Notes: generated from the sequence alone by a model not told the origin. Positions 24,369-33,140 are shown, numbered from the stretch's first letter. The stretch: DNA of 64,000 nucleotides from Nocardioides carbamazepini (GCF_024614185.1 NZ_JAHTLF010000016.1:1178001-1242000); one strand, 5' to 3'. Made by a program: numbers and translations.

Positions 24369-25712
24369 ATGGGCCGGGCGATCGTGGTGGGAGCGGGGAT
24401 CGCCGGCCTGACCGCCGCCCGCGCGCTGGCCGACGCCGGCCGTGACGTCCTCCTCCTCGAGGCGACCGATCGCCCCGGTGGCAAGCTCCGGTCCGGTGAG
24501 GTCGCCGGGATCACGGTCGACGTCGGCGCCGAGGCGATGCTCCACCGACGCCCCGAGGGCACGGCTCTGGCGACCGACCTCGGCCTGCCGCTCACCCACC
24601 CCACCCCCGCGAGCTCGCGGGTCTGGACCCGTGATGCGCTGCGCCGCCTGCCGCGCACGGTGATGGGCGCGCCCGTCGACCTCGACGACCTCGCGGACTC
24701 CGGGATCCTCTCCGCCGAGGGCCTCGAACGGGCTCGCCACCAGGCGGTCGCGCACCTCGACGGCGACGTCTCCGTCGGCGACCTCGTCGGCGCCCGGTAC
24801 GGCGACGAGGTGGTGGACCGGCTCGTCGAGCCCCTCCTCGGCGGGGTGTACGCCGGCCAGGCCCGGCGCATCTCCGCGCGCTCCGCGGCTCCCCAGCTGC
24901 TCGACCTGCTCGCCCGCCCGGAGGTCACCCTCCCGGCACCGGTGACCGGCGCCCCGCCGGTCTTCGCCGCCGTCGCGGGCGGCATGTGGCGGCTGCCCCT
25001 GGCACTCGAGGCGGACCTGCGCGACCGGGACTCCGCCGAGGTCCGGTACGACGCCCCGGTGACCGCGCTCCGTCGTACCCCCTCGGGGTTCGTGGTGACC
25101 ACCCCGGCCGGTGCCGAGGCCGCGGAGCTCGTCGTCCTGGCGACCCCCGCCGCCCCGTCGGCGCGGCTGCTGGCCGATCCCGCGCCGGACGCGGCGGCCG
25201 AGCTGGAGGCGATCGCCTACGCGTCGGTCGCCCTCGTGACCTTCGCGTTCCGTCGTGCCGACCCCGGTGTCGCCGAGGCGCTGGACACCGGAGCGTCCGG
25301 CTTCCTCGTCCCGCCGGTCGACGGTCGCCGGGTGAAGGCCTCGACCTTCTCCTTCGCCAAGTGGGACTGGGTGCGGACCGCGGGGGAGGGTCTGCTGGTG
25401 CTGCGCACCTCGCTCGGCCGGTTCGGCGAGGAGGCGAGCCTGCAGGTCCCCGACGAGGCGCTGGTCCGGGCCTCGCTGGCCGACCTCGCCACCGCGACCG
25501 GGCTCACCGCGCCCCCCGTCGACGCGGTCGTCCAGCGCTGGGGCGGCGGGCTGCCGCAGTACTGGGTCGGCCACGCCGACCGCATCGCCCGCCTCCGTGC
25601 CGCCGTCGCGCGGGTGCCGGGGCTCGCGGTCTGCGGGGCGGCGTACGACGGCGTCGGCATCCCCGCCACCATCGGCTCGGCCCAGCGGGCGGTGGCCGGC
25701 CTCCTCGCCTGA
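24369..25712 (+). CDS. hemY: Coproporphyrinogen III/protoporphyrinogen oxidase (HemY/CgoX type)
   Basis: A 447-residue FAD enzyme. The dinucleotide motif is at the very N-terminus (IVVGAGIAGLTAARALADAG) with DVLLLEATDRPGGKLRS, and the C-terminus carries AVCGAAYDGVGIPATIGSAQ, the second FAD contact typical of this family. In actinobacteria this enzyme oxidises coproporphyrinogen III to coproporphyrin III in the coproporphyrin-dependent haem pathway. The last enzyme of that pathway, HemQ/ChdC, is encoded at 29285. ATG at 24369 follows TACGCT by six bases, a leaderless start. Confidence 0.88.
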   Translation: MGRAIVVGAGIAGLTAARALADAGRDVLLLEATDRPGGKLRSGEVAGITVDVGAEAMLHRRPEGTALATDLGLPLTHPTPASSRVWTRDALRRLPRTVMGAPVDLDDLADSGILSAEGLERARHQAVAHLDGDVSVGDLVGARYGDEVVDRLVEPLLGGVYAGQARRISARSAAPQLLDLLARPEVTLPAPVTGAPPVFAAVAGGMWRLPLALEADLRDRDSAEVRYDAPVTALRRTPSGFVVTTPAGAEAAELVVLATPAAPSARLLADPAPDAAAELEAIAYASVALVTFAFRRADPGVAEALDTGASGFLVPPVDGRRVKASTFSFAKWDWVRTAGEGLLVLRTSLGRFGEEASLQVPDEALVRASLADLATATGLTAPPVDAVVQRWGGGLPQYWVGHADRIARLRAAVARVPGLAVCGAAYDGVGIPATIGSAQRAVAGLLA

Positions 25713-25773
25713 CCCGCCAGGTGTGCCCACTTGTCCCTGTCCCGCGGGACACCGGGCCCGGGATGGTCCGGCC

Positions 25774-26484
25774 ATGACAGCACAGACCCACCTCCCCCCG
25801 ACCGCCCTCGACCAGACCGCGCCGCACGAGGCGCCGGTCGTCTACCCGCCGACCCGTTGGGCGCTGGCCGGTCTCGGGGCCGGCCTCGCCGGCCTCGCGA
25901 TGATGGTCTCGTCGTCGATGGTGGATGCCGTCTACGACGAGAAGATCCAGGGCGACGCCGTCGCCATCTCCGAGCGCCTGGGCGACCAGGTGCCGCAGAT
26001 GCTCGCGTTCCACCTGAGCGCGATGATCGGCGCCGTCCTCATGGTGGTCTTCGCCGCCGGCCTGTTCCGCCGGCTGCGGGCGACCACCCCGGCCGACAGC
26101 GTGCTCCCGCTGGTGGCGTTCTCCGGCGTCCTCATCACCGCGATCATGCTGGTCGTCGGCTCCGGCCTCGACACCGAGTTCATCTTCGCCGCCGGCACGG
26201 ACATGGTCGTCCCCGAGGACGCCGCGATGTTCAACCACTGGATCGGCACCGTGCCGTGGTGCTGGGGCCTGCTCGGCCTGTCCGGCGTCGCCCTCTTCGG
26301 CGCGGCTCGCCATGGCTCCGTCCCGAAGTGGCTCGGGCTCGTCGGGCTTCTCGGCGGTGGCCTCACCCTCCTGCTCGGCATCTCGCCGCTGCAGTACATG
26401 GCCGGCATGACCGGTCCGGTCGGCCTGGTCGTCATCGCGATCGGCTTCCTCGCCGGCGACAAGGCGTTCCGCGGCCGCTCGTGA
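25774..26484 (+). CDS. Hypothetical multi-pass membrane protein
   Basis: A 236-residue protein with about six hydrophobic helices (for example LAGLGAGLAGLAMMVSSSMV, LSAMIGAVLMVVFAAGLF, LPLVAFSGVLITAIMLVVGS, WLGLVGLLGGGLTLLLGI). I recognise no catalytic motif and do not know the family with certainty; it resembles DUF4386-like proteins. A 14-base palindrome (TGTCCCGCGGGACA, 25738-25751) lies 22 bases upstream of the ATG and could be an operator. A strong hairpin follows the stop, so the gene is probably transcribed alone. Confidence 0.65.
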   Translation: MTAQTHLPPTALDQTAPHEAPVVYPPTRWALAGLGAGLAGLAMMVSSSMVDAVYDEKIQGDAVAISERLGDQVPQMLAFHLSAMIGAVLMVVFAAGLFRRLRATTPADSVLPLVAFSGVLITAIMLVVGSGLDTEFIFAAGTDMVVPEDAAMFNHWIGTVPWCWGLLGLSGVALFGAARHGSVPKWLGLVGLLGGGLTLLLGISPLQYMAGMTGPVGLVVIAIGFLAGDKAFRGRS

Positions 26485-26501
26485 GGGTCCTGCCCAATTC
26501 G

Positions 26502-26532
26502 GCCGGTCCGCACCATGGGGGTGCGGACCGGC
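26502..26532 (+). terminator. Strong hairpin between membrane protein and histidine kinase genes
   Basis: A perfect 12-bp stem, GCCGGTCCGCAC (26502-26513) with GTGCGGACCGGC (26521-26532), and a seven-base loop. It begins 17 bases after the preceding stop and ends 14 bases before the chosen kinase start. No T-run. It also argues against the GTG at 26481 as the kinase start, because that reading would place the hairpin inside the coding region. Confidence 0.6.
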
Positions 26533-26546
26533 TGCACAATGTGCCG

Positions 26547-28598
26547 GTGCAGGAGCAGGCCGCCACCCGCCCGCGCGGCCTGAGGGCCGTCGCGCTCCTC
26601 GTCGTCCCCGCCGGGTGCGTCGCGCTGGTTCCGGTCGCCCTCTGGCTCGACCTGGACGCGCCGACCTCCGGCCTGGGCTACGACGTCTCGCTGGGCCCGG
26701 GCTGGCCGTGGACGTTGATCGGCGCACTGCTCGGCGTGCTCGCCGCGATCATCCTGATGAAGGAGCCGCGGCAGCGGGTCGGCTGGGTGCTCGCCGGCTC
26801 CGGCCTCTTCTGGGCGCTCGACGGCTTCGCGCAGAGCTACATCCTGTCCGGCCTGCGCGAGACCGGCTCGTGGCCGGGGATGACCTTCGCGCTGTGGTTC
26901 CTCAACCGCTTCGGGTCCTACCTGACGGCGGTGACCGCGGTGCTGGTGATGATCTTCCCGACCGGCCGCTTCCTGCCCGGTCGCTGGGGGGCGGCGTCCT
27001 GGGTCGCCACGATCGCGATGACGATCAGTGGCCTGTGCTTCCTCGTGATCCCGGCCGAGGGCGATCGCGCGATCCCCGGTCTGCCGGGCGGCGTCAACGC
27101 GGACCCGACCTCGATCAGCGCCCTCTCCGGGCACAGCGACCAGGTCGCGACGCTCGGGCTCACGCTCGGCATCGCCGGCTTCTTCTTCGCGCTGCTCTCC
27201 GTGATCGTGCGCTACCGCCGCTCCGAGGGCCTCGACCGCGACCGGATGCGCTGGCTGCTGTGGAGCGTCATCGTCATCCTCGTCGTGAGCGTGGCGACCC
27301 TGGCCTTCTCGGTGCCCGAGGGCGACTTCGTCGGTGCCCTGGTGGCCTCGGTCGTGCCGCCGATGGCGATGACGATCGCGATCGTCCGCCCGACGCTGGT
27401 GTCGATCCAGGACCTGCTTCCTCGCACCGCGGTGCTGGCCGCCGTCTTCGCCGTGCTCGTCGCCGCGGACGCGCTGGTGCTGTGGCTGTTCACCCTGGTC
27501 CTCGACGACGAGCTCACCCAGGCCCAGGTCGTCGGCGTGGTGCTCATCGTCTCCGTCATCCTCTACGGACCGTTGCGTCAGCGGCTCTCGGCCGCCGTGC
27601 GCCGGCTGATGCTCGGCGAGCGCGGCAACCGGTACGACGCCGTGGCGGGCCTCGCCTCCACGTTGGAGAACACCGACGACACCGCCGAGCAGCTCGCCGC
27701 CGTCGCACGCGCGGTGGCCTCGGCCTTCGCGGTGTCCTTCGTCAGCGTCGAGGTCGACCGTGAGCACGGCGAGCGGCTGGTCACGACCTTCGGCGACCGC
27801 CCGGCCGACGTGCGGACCCTCCCGATCACCTGGCGCGACACCACGATCGGCCGGTTGGTGCTGCCCGCGCGCGGCCTGCGTAGCCGGCTCACCGTCCGCG
27901 ACGAGGAGCTGCTCGGCGACCTGGTCCGCCAGGCCGCGACCGCCGCCCGCACCAGCCGGCTCGCCGAGGAGGTCCAGCACAGCCGCGAGCGACTGGTCAC
28001 GGCCCGCGAGGAGGAGCGCCGCCGGATCCGACGCGACCTGCACGACGGCTTCGGCCCCGCGCTGAGCGGCATCGTCTTCCAGCTCGAGGCGGCGCGGATG
28101 ACCGTCGAGCGCGATCCGGCCCGGGCCCGGGACCAGCTGGAGACGGTCAGCGCCCAGGTGCAGGAGGTCGTCGCCGACGTACGGCGGCTGGTTCACGACC
28201 TGCGCCCGCCGGCTCTCGACGACCGGGGCCTCGTGGGCGCGCTGCGCCAGCAGGCCGAGCACCTCGCGGTACCTCTCGACGTGGCCGCGCCGGCCGACCT
28301 GCGGCTGCCGGCGGCGGTGGAGGTGGCGGCGTACCGGATCGCGGGGGAGGCCCTGACCAACGTCGCCCGGCACGCGGACGCCGGGCGGGTCCGCCTGCTG
28401 CTGGAGACCACCGACGACGCGCTGGTGCTCGAGGTCGTCGACGACGGGTGCGGCATCCCCGCCGACCGGGCCGCCGGCGTCGGTCTCGCCAGTCTGCGCG
28501 AGCGTGCCGCCGAGCTCGGCGGCACGACCACGATCACCAGCCCACCGGACGGCGGCACCGTCGTCCGGGCCCGCCTGCCGCTGAGGAGTCCCGGATGA
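26547..28598 (+). CDS. Sensor histidine kinase with N-terminal multi-pass region and GAF-like domain
   Basis: A 683-residue kinase. About eight hydrophobic segments occupy residues 10-330. A GAF-like region follows (LASTLENTDDTAEQLAAVAR, FVSVEVDREH). The HisKA_3 dimerisation domain has the phosphoacceptor His in EEERRRIRRDLHDGFGPALS. The ATPase domain shows EALTNVARHADAG (N box) and VVDDGCGIP (G box). This is the NarL-system type of kinase. GTG at 26547 is chosen because it lies after the hairpin; GTG at 26541 and 26481 are in frame. The stop overlaps the response regulator start. The stimulus is unknown. Confidence 0.87.
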   Translation: MQEQAATRPRGLRAVALLVVPAGCVALVPVALWLDLDAPTSGLGYDVSLGPGWPWTLIGALLGVLAAIILMKEPRQRVGWVLAGSGLFWALDGFAQSYILSGLRETGSWPGMTFALWFLNRFGSYLTAVTAVLVMIFPTGRFLPGRWGAASWVATIAMTISGLCFLVIPAEGDRAIPGLPGGVNADPTSISALSGHSDQVATLGLTLGIAGFFFALLSVIVRYRRSEGLDRDRMRWLLWSVIVILVVSVATLAFSVPEGDFVGALVASVVPPMAMTIAIVRPTLVSIQDLLPRTAVLAAVFAVLVAADALVLWLFTLVLDDELTQAQVVGVVLIVSVILYGPLRQRLSAAVRRLMLGERGNRYDAVAGLASTLENTDDTAEQLAAVARAVASAFAVSFVSVEVDREHGERLVTTFGDRPADVRTLPITWRDTTIGRLVLPARGLRSRLTVRDEELLGDLVRQAATAARTSRLAEEVQHSRERLVTAREEERRRIRRDLHDGFGPALSGIVFQLEAARMTVERDPARARDQLETVSAQVQEVVADVRRLVHDLRPPALDDRGLVGALRQQAEHLAVPLDVAAPADLRLPAAVEVAAYRIAGEALTNVARHADAGRVRLLLETTDDALVLEVVDDGCGIPADRAAGVGLASLRERAAELGGTTTITSPPDGGTVVRARLPLRSPG

Positions 28599-29263
28599 GC
28601 AGCACGACCGCACCGATCCGCGTCGTCGTGGTCGACGACCACCAGATCGTCCGCGACGGCCTGACCTCGCTGCTGGGCGCGCTCGACGGGATCGAGGTCG
28701 TCGGGTCCGCGGCCGACGGCCGGGAGGCGCTGCATGTCGTCGAGGAGACAGCGCCCGACCTGGTCGTGATGGACATCCAGATGCCGCAGCTCGACGGCAT
28801 CGAGGCGACGCGCTTCCTCACCGGTCGCGACCCGGCGCTGCGGGTGGTGATGCTGACGATGAACGAGGACGACGACACGGTGCTCAGCGCGATCCGCGCC
28901 GGTGCCTGCGGATATCTGCTCAAGGGGGCGGGCGCCGAGGAGGTGCAGCACGCGATCCGCTCGGCCGCCGCGGGTGGGATGGTGTTCGGCGCCGGCCTGG
29001 CCGCCAAGGTCGCGGGCTTCTTCGCCGGCGCGACCCCCGTCGCCCGCAGCGCCGACGAGCCGTTCCCGGAGCTGACCGATCGCGAGCGCGACGTACTGCA
29101 GCGGATCGCCGCCGGGCGGACCAACGACGAGATCGCGGCGGCTCTCCACGTATCCAACAAGACCGTGCGCAACGCGGTCTCGGCGATCTACGCCAAGCTC
29201 CACGCCACGGGTCGCGCGGACGCCATCGTCAAGGCGCGGGAGGCGGGCTACGGCCGCGACTGA
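28595..29263 (+). CDS. NarL/LuxR-family response regulator
   Basis: A 222-residue regulator. Receiver: VVVVDDHQIVRDGLTSLL with the acidic pair, phosphorylation Asp in LVVMDIQMPQLDG, and GYLLKGAGAEE with the conserved Lys. C-terminal LuxR-type HTH: LTDRERDVLQRIAAGRTNDE and VSNKTVRNAVSAIYAKL. ATG at 28595 overlaps the kinase stop, so the two form a two-component system. The next gene is the haem enzyme HemQ on the same strand, but there is no evidence that it is a target. Confidence 0.93.
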   Translation: MSSTTAPIRVVVVDDHQIVRDGLTSLLGALDGIEVVGSAADGREALHVVEETAPDLVVMDIQMPQLDGIEATRFLTGRDPALRVVMLTMNEDDDTVLSAIRAGACGYLLKGAGAEEVQHAIRSAAAGGMVFGAGLAAKVAGFFAGATPVARSADEPFPELTDRERDVLQRIAAGRTNDEIAAALHVSNKTVRNAVSAIYAKLHATGRADAIVKAREAGYGRD

Positions 29264-29284
29264 GGTCCCGGCACAATGGCAGGC

Positions 29285-30031
29285 ATGTCGGACCAGGACC
29301 CCCAGACTCAGGACCCGCAGGCGCACGTCAAGTCCAACGCCGCGAAGATCAACGAGCTCAACGACACCGTCCGCTTCACCATGTGGTCGGTCTTCCGGCT
29401 CGAGCAGCCGCTCGGCGCCGACGACGTCGTCCGCAAGAACGAGACCGCCGAGCTCGAGGCGTTTCTCGCCGACCTGGCCGCGGAGGACGTCGTCGTCCGG
29501 GGCCTGTACGACGTCGCGGGACTGCGCGCCGACGCGGACCTGATGATCTGGTGGCATGCCGCCACCAGCGACCAGCTCCAGGACGCCTACCACCGGCTGC
29601 GGCGCACGGCCTTCGGCGCGCGGCTCGCTCCGGTCTGGTCGCAGATGGCGCTGCACCGTCCGGCGGAGTTCAACCGGAGCCACCTGCCGGCCTTCCTCGC
29701 CGACGAGCGCGCCCACGCCTATGCGGCCGTCTATCCCTTCGTCCGCTCCTACGAGTGGTACCTCCTCGACGACGCCGAGCGCCGCCGCCTGCTCGCCGAG
29801 CACGGCCAGATGGCGCGCGGCTATCCCGACGTCCGGGCCAACACGGTCCCGAGCTTCGCGCTCGGCGACTACGAGTGGATCCTCGCCTTCGAGGCCGACG
29901 ACCTGACCCGGATCGTCGACCTGATGCGCCACCTGCGCGGCTCGGAGACCCGCCGCCACGTGCGCGAGGAGGTGCCGTTCTACACCGGTCGCCGGGTGGA
30001 GTTCGCGGAGCTGCTCGCCCGGCTGCCCTGA
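29285..30031 (+). CDS. chdC: Coproheme decarboxylase (HemQ/ChdC)
   Basis: A 248-residue chlorite dismutase-like protein. The conserved stretches RFTMWSVFRLEQPL, ADLMIWWHAATSDQLQDAYH, VYPFVRSYEWYLLDD and TVPSFALGDYEWILAFEADD are those of actinobacterial HemQ, which decarboxylates coproheme to haem b in the cytoplasm. It completes the pathway that uses the HemY-type oxidase at 24369. I prefer the ATG at 29285, because CACAAT ends seven bases upstream and would give a leaderless mRNA; an in-frame ATG at 29276 overlaps that hexamer. Confidence 0.9.
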   Translation: MSDQDPQTQDPQAHVKSNAAKINELNDTVRFTMWSVFRLEQPLGADDVVRKNETAELEAFLADLAAEDVVVRGLYDVAGLRADADLMIWWHAATSDQLQDAYHRLRRTAFGARLAPVWSQMALHRPAEFNRSHLPAFLADERAHAYAAVYPFVRSYEWYLLDDAERRRLLAEHGQMARGYPDVRANTVPSFALGDYEWILAFEADDLTRIVDLMRHLRGSETRRHVREEVPFYTGRRVEFAELLARLP

Positions 30032-30057
30032 TCCGCCACGCCGGCCGGGCGCCTGGC

Positions 30058-30092
30058 TTGCAAAGTCTATCGACTTACTCCACTATGGAGGC
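30058..30092 (+). promoter_or_regulatory. AT-rich promoter with inverted repeat before cysteine dioxygenase gene
   Basis: TTGCAA (30058-30063) and CACTAT (30081-30086) are spaced by 17 bases, a good -35/-10 pair. Between them lie the short inverted repeat AAGTC/GACTT (30063-30067 and 30072-30076). A GGAGG follows directly before the ATG. The region stands out because its surroundings are very GC-rich. A sulfur-responsive repressor site is a guess from the downstream genes. Confidence 0.45.
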
Positions 30093-30566
30093 ATGACCAG
30101 CCCCCTCCCTGTCCTGCGTGGTGCCCGCCGGCTCCCCGGGTTGCTCGAGGTCGTGCGCAACCACGCGGCCGACCCCGACCTGCGCCACCTGCTCGACCAC
30201 GACCCGTACGAGCGCTCGTGGATCCGCCTGCTCACCACCGAGGACTACGAGCTCTGGCTCATCTCGTGGCCCGCCGGTGCCGCCACCGACTGGCACGACC
30301 ACGGACCGTCGTCCGGCGCCTTCACCGTCCTCGACGGCCGGCTCACCGAGCACACCTTCGACGGCGGCCTCCGGCTGGTCGAGGTGGGGCCCGGTGAGGG
30401 CAGGGCGTTCGGGGCCGGCTACGCGCACGACGTCCGCAACGCGACCGACCGGCCCGCGCTCTCGCTGCACGCGTACTCGCCGCGCTTGCACGCCATGACC
30501 CGGTTCAAGTTCCACGGCGACCGCCTCGAGGTGCTCGGCGTCGAGCGCGCGGGGGAGGAGTGGTGA
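30093..30566 (+). CDS. Cysteine dioxygenase type I family protein
   Basis: A 157-residue cupin. The metal ligands fit WHDHGPSSGAFTVLDG (two His) and YAHDVRNATDRPA (third His) of cysteine dioxygenases, which oxidise cysteine to cysteine sulfinate with non-haem iron. The bacterial length is normal. The start at 30093 follows GGAGG directly. The stop overlaps the GTG of a rhodanese gene, so sulfur-handling functions are coupled. Substrates such as 3-mercaptopropionate are possible in this family. Confidence 0.85.
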   Translation: MTSPLPVLRGARRLPGLLEVVRNHAADPDLRHLLDHDPYERSWIRLLTTEDYELWLISWPAGAATDWHDHGPSSGAFTVLDGRLTEHTFDGGLRLVEVGPGEGRAFGAGYAHDVRNATDRPALSLHAYSPRLHAMTRFKFHGDRLEVLGVERAGEEW

Positions 30567-31009
30567 GCACCCTCGCCCCCGTCGTGCCGGTCGCGCCGGT
30601 CGCGCCCGCCCGGTACGACGGGGTGGACGCGCTGCTCGCCGACGCCCGGTCCCGGCTCGACCGGATCAGTCCCCGGGCCGCCTTCCAGGAGATGGTGGCC
30701 CTCGGTGCCCTGCTGGTCGACATCCGCCCGGCCGCGCAGCGCGCCCGCGAGGGCGAGCCGGCCCGCTGGCTCCCGGCCCTCGTCGTCGAGCGCAACGTGC
30801 TCGAGTGGCGCTTCGACCCGCGCAGCGACGCCCGGCTGCCGGAGGCGTCGTACGACCGCCGGGTGATCGTCCTGTGCCAGGAGGGCTACACCTCCTCCCT
30901 CGCCGCGGACGCGCTGCGCAGCATCGGGGTGTACCGGGCGACCGACGTCGTCGGCGGCTTCGCGGCCTGGCGGGCCGCCGGGATGCCCGTCTCGGGCGTC
31001 GCGGCCTGA
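30563..31009 (+). CDS. Rhodanese-like sulfurtransferase
   Basis: A 148-residue single rhodanese domain. The active-site Cys lies in VIVLCQEGYTSSLAADAL, followed by ATDVVGGFAAWRAAGMPV, the typical C-terminal part. ALLVDIRPAAQRAREGE is the N-terminal Asp-Arg signature. The GTG at 30563 overlaps the stop of the cysteine dioxygenase gene and has GGGGGAGGAG upstream. It probably processes sulfur from cysteine oxidation products. Cytoplasmic. Confidence 0.87.
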   Translation: MSTLAPVVPVAPVAPARYDGVDALLADARSRLDRISPRAAFQEMVALGALLVDIRPAAQRAREGEPARWLPALVVERNVLEWRFDPRSDARLPEASYDRRVIVLCQEGYTSSLAADALRSIGVYRATDVVGGFAAWRAAGMPVSGVAA

Positions 31010-31042
31010 CCCGGCCGAGGGACCCTGAGTACGCTCGGAGAC

Positions 31043-31447
31043 ATGGCATACGAGGTCGAGAAGACGGACGAGGAGTGGCGCGCCGAGCTCACTCCCGAGG
31101 AGTACCAGGTGCTCCGCCGGGCCGGCACCGAGCGGGCCTTCACCGGTGAGTACACCGACACCGAGACCACCGGCGTCTACCGCTGCAAGGCCTGCCAGGC
31201 CAAGCTGTTCGAGTCCGACACGAAGTTCCACTCCGGCTGCGGCTGGCCGAGCTTCTACCAGCCGATCAGTGACACCATCGAGTACATCGAGGACACCTCG
31301 CACGGCATGAAGCGGGTCGAGGTGCGCTGCGCCAACTGCGGCTCGCACCTCGGCCACGTCTTCCCCGACGGGTACGGCACACCCACCGGCGACCGGTACT
31401 GCATCAACTCGGTCAGCCTCAGCCTGGAGCCTGCGGACCAGGCCTGA
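31043..31447 (+). CDS. msrB: Peptide-methionine (R)-S-oxide reductase MsrB
   Basis: A 134-residue enzyme. The two zinc-binding CxxC pairs are in YRCKACQAKLF and VRCANCGSHLG. The catalytic Cys is in DRYCINSVSLSL, and FHSGCGWPSFYQPI is the substrate-binding signature. It repairs the R form of methionine sulfoxide. Full length for the family. ATG at 31043 has TACGCT ending seven bases upstream (leaderless). Confidence 0.95.
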   Translation: MAYEVEKTDEEWRAELTPEEYQVLRRAGTERAFTGEYTDTETTGVYRCKACQAKLFESDTKFHSGCGWPSFYQPISDTIEYIEDTSHGMKRVEVRCANCGSHLGHVFPDGYGTPTGDRYCINSVSLSLEPADQA

Positions 31448-31466
31448 CTCCGCATAGGGTCGTCGC

Positions 31467-32573
31467 ATGGCGAAGACCGCTGCGGCGATGGTCCAGGCAG
31501 GCGACCGCGAGGTCCGGGTGTCCAGCCCGGACCGGGTGATCTACGAGGCGACCGAGCGGACACCCGAGGTCACCAAGCTGATGGTCGCCGAGTACGTCGT
31601 CGCGGTCGGTCCCGGCCTGATGCAGGCCCTCGGCGAGCGGCCCACGGCGCTGGAGCGGTGGCCGTCGGGGGTCCGTGAGGGATTCCGGCTGGCCACCGGA
31701 CCGCGCGACAACGACGCCGAGGGCTTCTACCAGAAGCGGGTCCCGAAGGGTGCTCCCGACTACCTGGAGGCCGTCGAGATCACGTTCCCCTCGGGCCGCA
31801 CGGCCGAGGAGATCTGCCCGACCGAGATCGCCGTCCCGGTCTGGTGCGCGCAGATGGGCACCCTCACGTTCCATCCTTGGCCGGTCCGCCGCACGGGCAG
31901 CGCCGACTCGCTGGACCACCCCGACGAGCTGCGCATCGACTTCGACCCGCAGCCCGGCACGACCTTCGGCGACGCCGTGCGCGTCGCCGGCGTGGCACGG
32001 GAGCTCCTCGAGGAGCTCGGCCTCGAGGGCTACCCCAAGACCTCCGGCAACCGCGGCGTCCACGTCTACGTCCGGATCGAGCCGCGCTGGGAGTTCACCG
32101 ACGTGCGGCACGCCGCGATCGCCTTCGGCCGCGAGCTGGCCCGCCGCGACGACCAGGTCACCACCGCCTGGTGGAAGGAGGAGCGCGGGGAGCGGATCTT
32201 CATCGACTACAACCAGAACAACCGCGACCGCACCATCGCCTCGGCGTACTCCCTACGCCCCCAGCCGGGCGCTCCCGTGTCGACGCCGATGACGTGGGCC
32301 GAGCTCGCCGGCGTGAGCGACCCGCGGGAGTTCAACCTGTTCACCGTGCCCGACCGGATGGCCGACGGCGACCCGTGGGCCGGGATCGACGAGACGGCGT
32401 ACTCCCTCCAGCCCCTGCTCGACCTGTGGGACCGGCAGGTCGCCGACGGCGAGGGCGAGCTCAACTACCCGCCGGACTACCCGAAGATGCCGGGTGAGCC
32501 GCCGCGGGTGCAGCCGAGCAAGAAGGTCGCCGAGCACTGGGACGCCGACGGCAACCGGGTCGAGGGGACCTAG
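31467..32573 (+). CDS. LigD-type DNA polymerase/primase domain protein (NHEJ)
   Basis: A 368-residue stand-alone polymerase domain of the archaeo-eukaryotic primase type found in bacterial LigD. The catalytic acidic pair is in ELRIDFDPQPGTTF, and KTSGNRGVHVYVRI and AWWKEERGERIFIDYNQNNR are the conserved nucleotide-binding and template regions. It fills gaps during non-homologous end joining. No ligase or nuclease domain is fused; an ATP-dependent ligase is encoded nearby on the other strand. ATG at 31467 follows TAGGGT by six bases. Confidence 0.9.
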   Translation: MAKTAAAMVQAGDREVRVSSPDRVIYEATERTPEVTKLMVAEYVVAVGPGLMQALGERPTALERWPSGVREGFRLATGPRDNDAEGFYQKRVPKGAPDYLEAVEITFPSGRTAEEICPTEIAVPVWCAQMGTLTFHPWPVRRTGSADSLDHPDELRIDFDPQPGTTFGDAVRVAGVARELLEELGLEGYPKTSGNRGVHVYVRIEPRWEFTDVRHAAIAFGRELARRDDQVTTAWWKEERGERIFIDYNQNNRDRTIASAYSLRPQPGAPVSTPMTWAELAGVSDPREFNLFTVPDRMADGDPWAGIDETAYSLQPLLDLWDRQVADGEGELNYPPDYPKMPGEPPRVQPSKKVAEHWDADGNRVEGT

Positions 32574-32581
32574 CCCCGAGG

Positions 32582-33109
32582 CTAGTCCGCCTCGTGCTCC
32601 AGCAGGTGCAGCACGGGGACCCCGAGCTTGCGGCGGGCGCGCGAGGTCCAGTCGACGTGGAAGAACTCGGCGACCAGGTGCGGACGGGTGAGGATGATCG
32701 CCTCCCGGCCGTCGACCTCCTTGACCTTCGCGATGAGCGCGTCGATGGGTGGCTCCGTCACGATCGACACGCCGCCGAGGATCGCGCCGGCGGCGACGAG
32801 CGCCTCGCGGGTGATGGCCAGGTCGCGCTCGGCCTGGTCGCGGTACTCGTTGCGGAGCCGCTCGATCTCGTCGGGCGAGGGCGTGATCGGCGGGGCGATC
32901 AGGTCGGCGCCGCCGATGGCGCCGAGGGACGCCTCGACGGCGGCCGCGGCGTCGGCCATCGGAAGCAGCACGTGGTACTGCACCTCGATCGTCGGGTCGT
33001 CGTCGAGCTCCTGGTGCAGCCCCCGGACCTGGGCGGCGTCGGCGGCGGTCAGCGCCTGCTCGATCAGCAGGACGACGGCGTACGGTTCCTCGCTGGGCGC
33101 GGTGCTCAT
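32582..33109 (-). CDS. Hypothetical protein with universal-stress-protein-like fold
   Basis: A 175-residue protein with alternating strands and helices (YAVVLLIEQALTAADAAQVR, QYHVLLPMADAAAAVEASL, ERDLAITREALVAAG, AIILTRPHLVAEFFHVDW, KLGVPVLHLLEHE). The last part recalls the C-terminal half of UspA proteins, where a phosphate-binding loop precedes the final PVLxL strand, but the usual GxxG motif is not clear. Function unknown. It lies between the LigD-type polymerase and ligase genes on the ligase strand. Confidence 0.6.
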   Translation of the reverse strand: MSTAPSEEPYAVVLLIEQALTAADAAQVRGLHQELDDDPTIEVQYHVLLPMADAAAAVEASLGAIGGADLIAPPITPSPDEIERLRNEYRDQAERDLAITREALVAAGAILGGVSIVTEPPIDALIAKVKEVDGREAIILTRPHLVAEFFHVDWTSRARRKLGVPVLHLLEHEAD

Positions 33110-33140
33110 GGTCCCATCCTGCCCGGCCGATGGGCGCGCG

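Noticed and set aside
23303..25775. Minus-strand open frame continuing upstream of the RDD gene through the SpoIIM-like and hemY genes
   Set aside because: Only the 268 residues after ATG 23303 are a real protein. The rest is the shadow of two plus-strand genes with clear motifs.
26487..26546. Earlier start of the histidine kinase at GTG 26481
   Set aside because: This would put the perfect hairpin (26502-26532) in the coding region and add a stretch without any resemblance to a signal or membrane segment.
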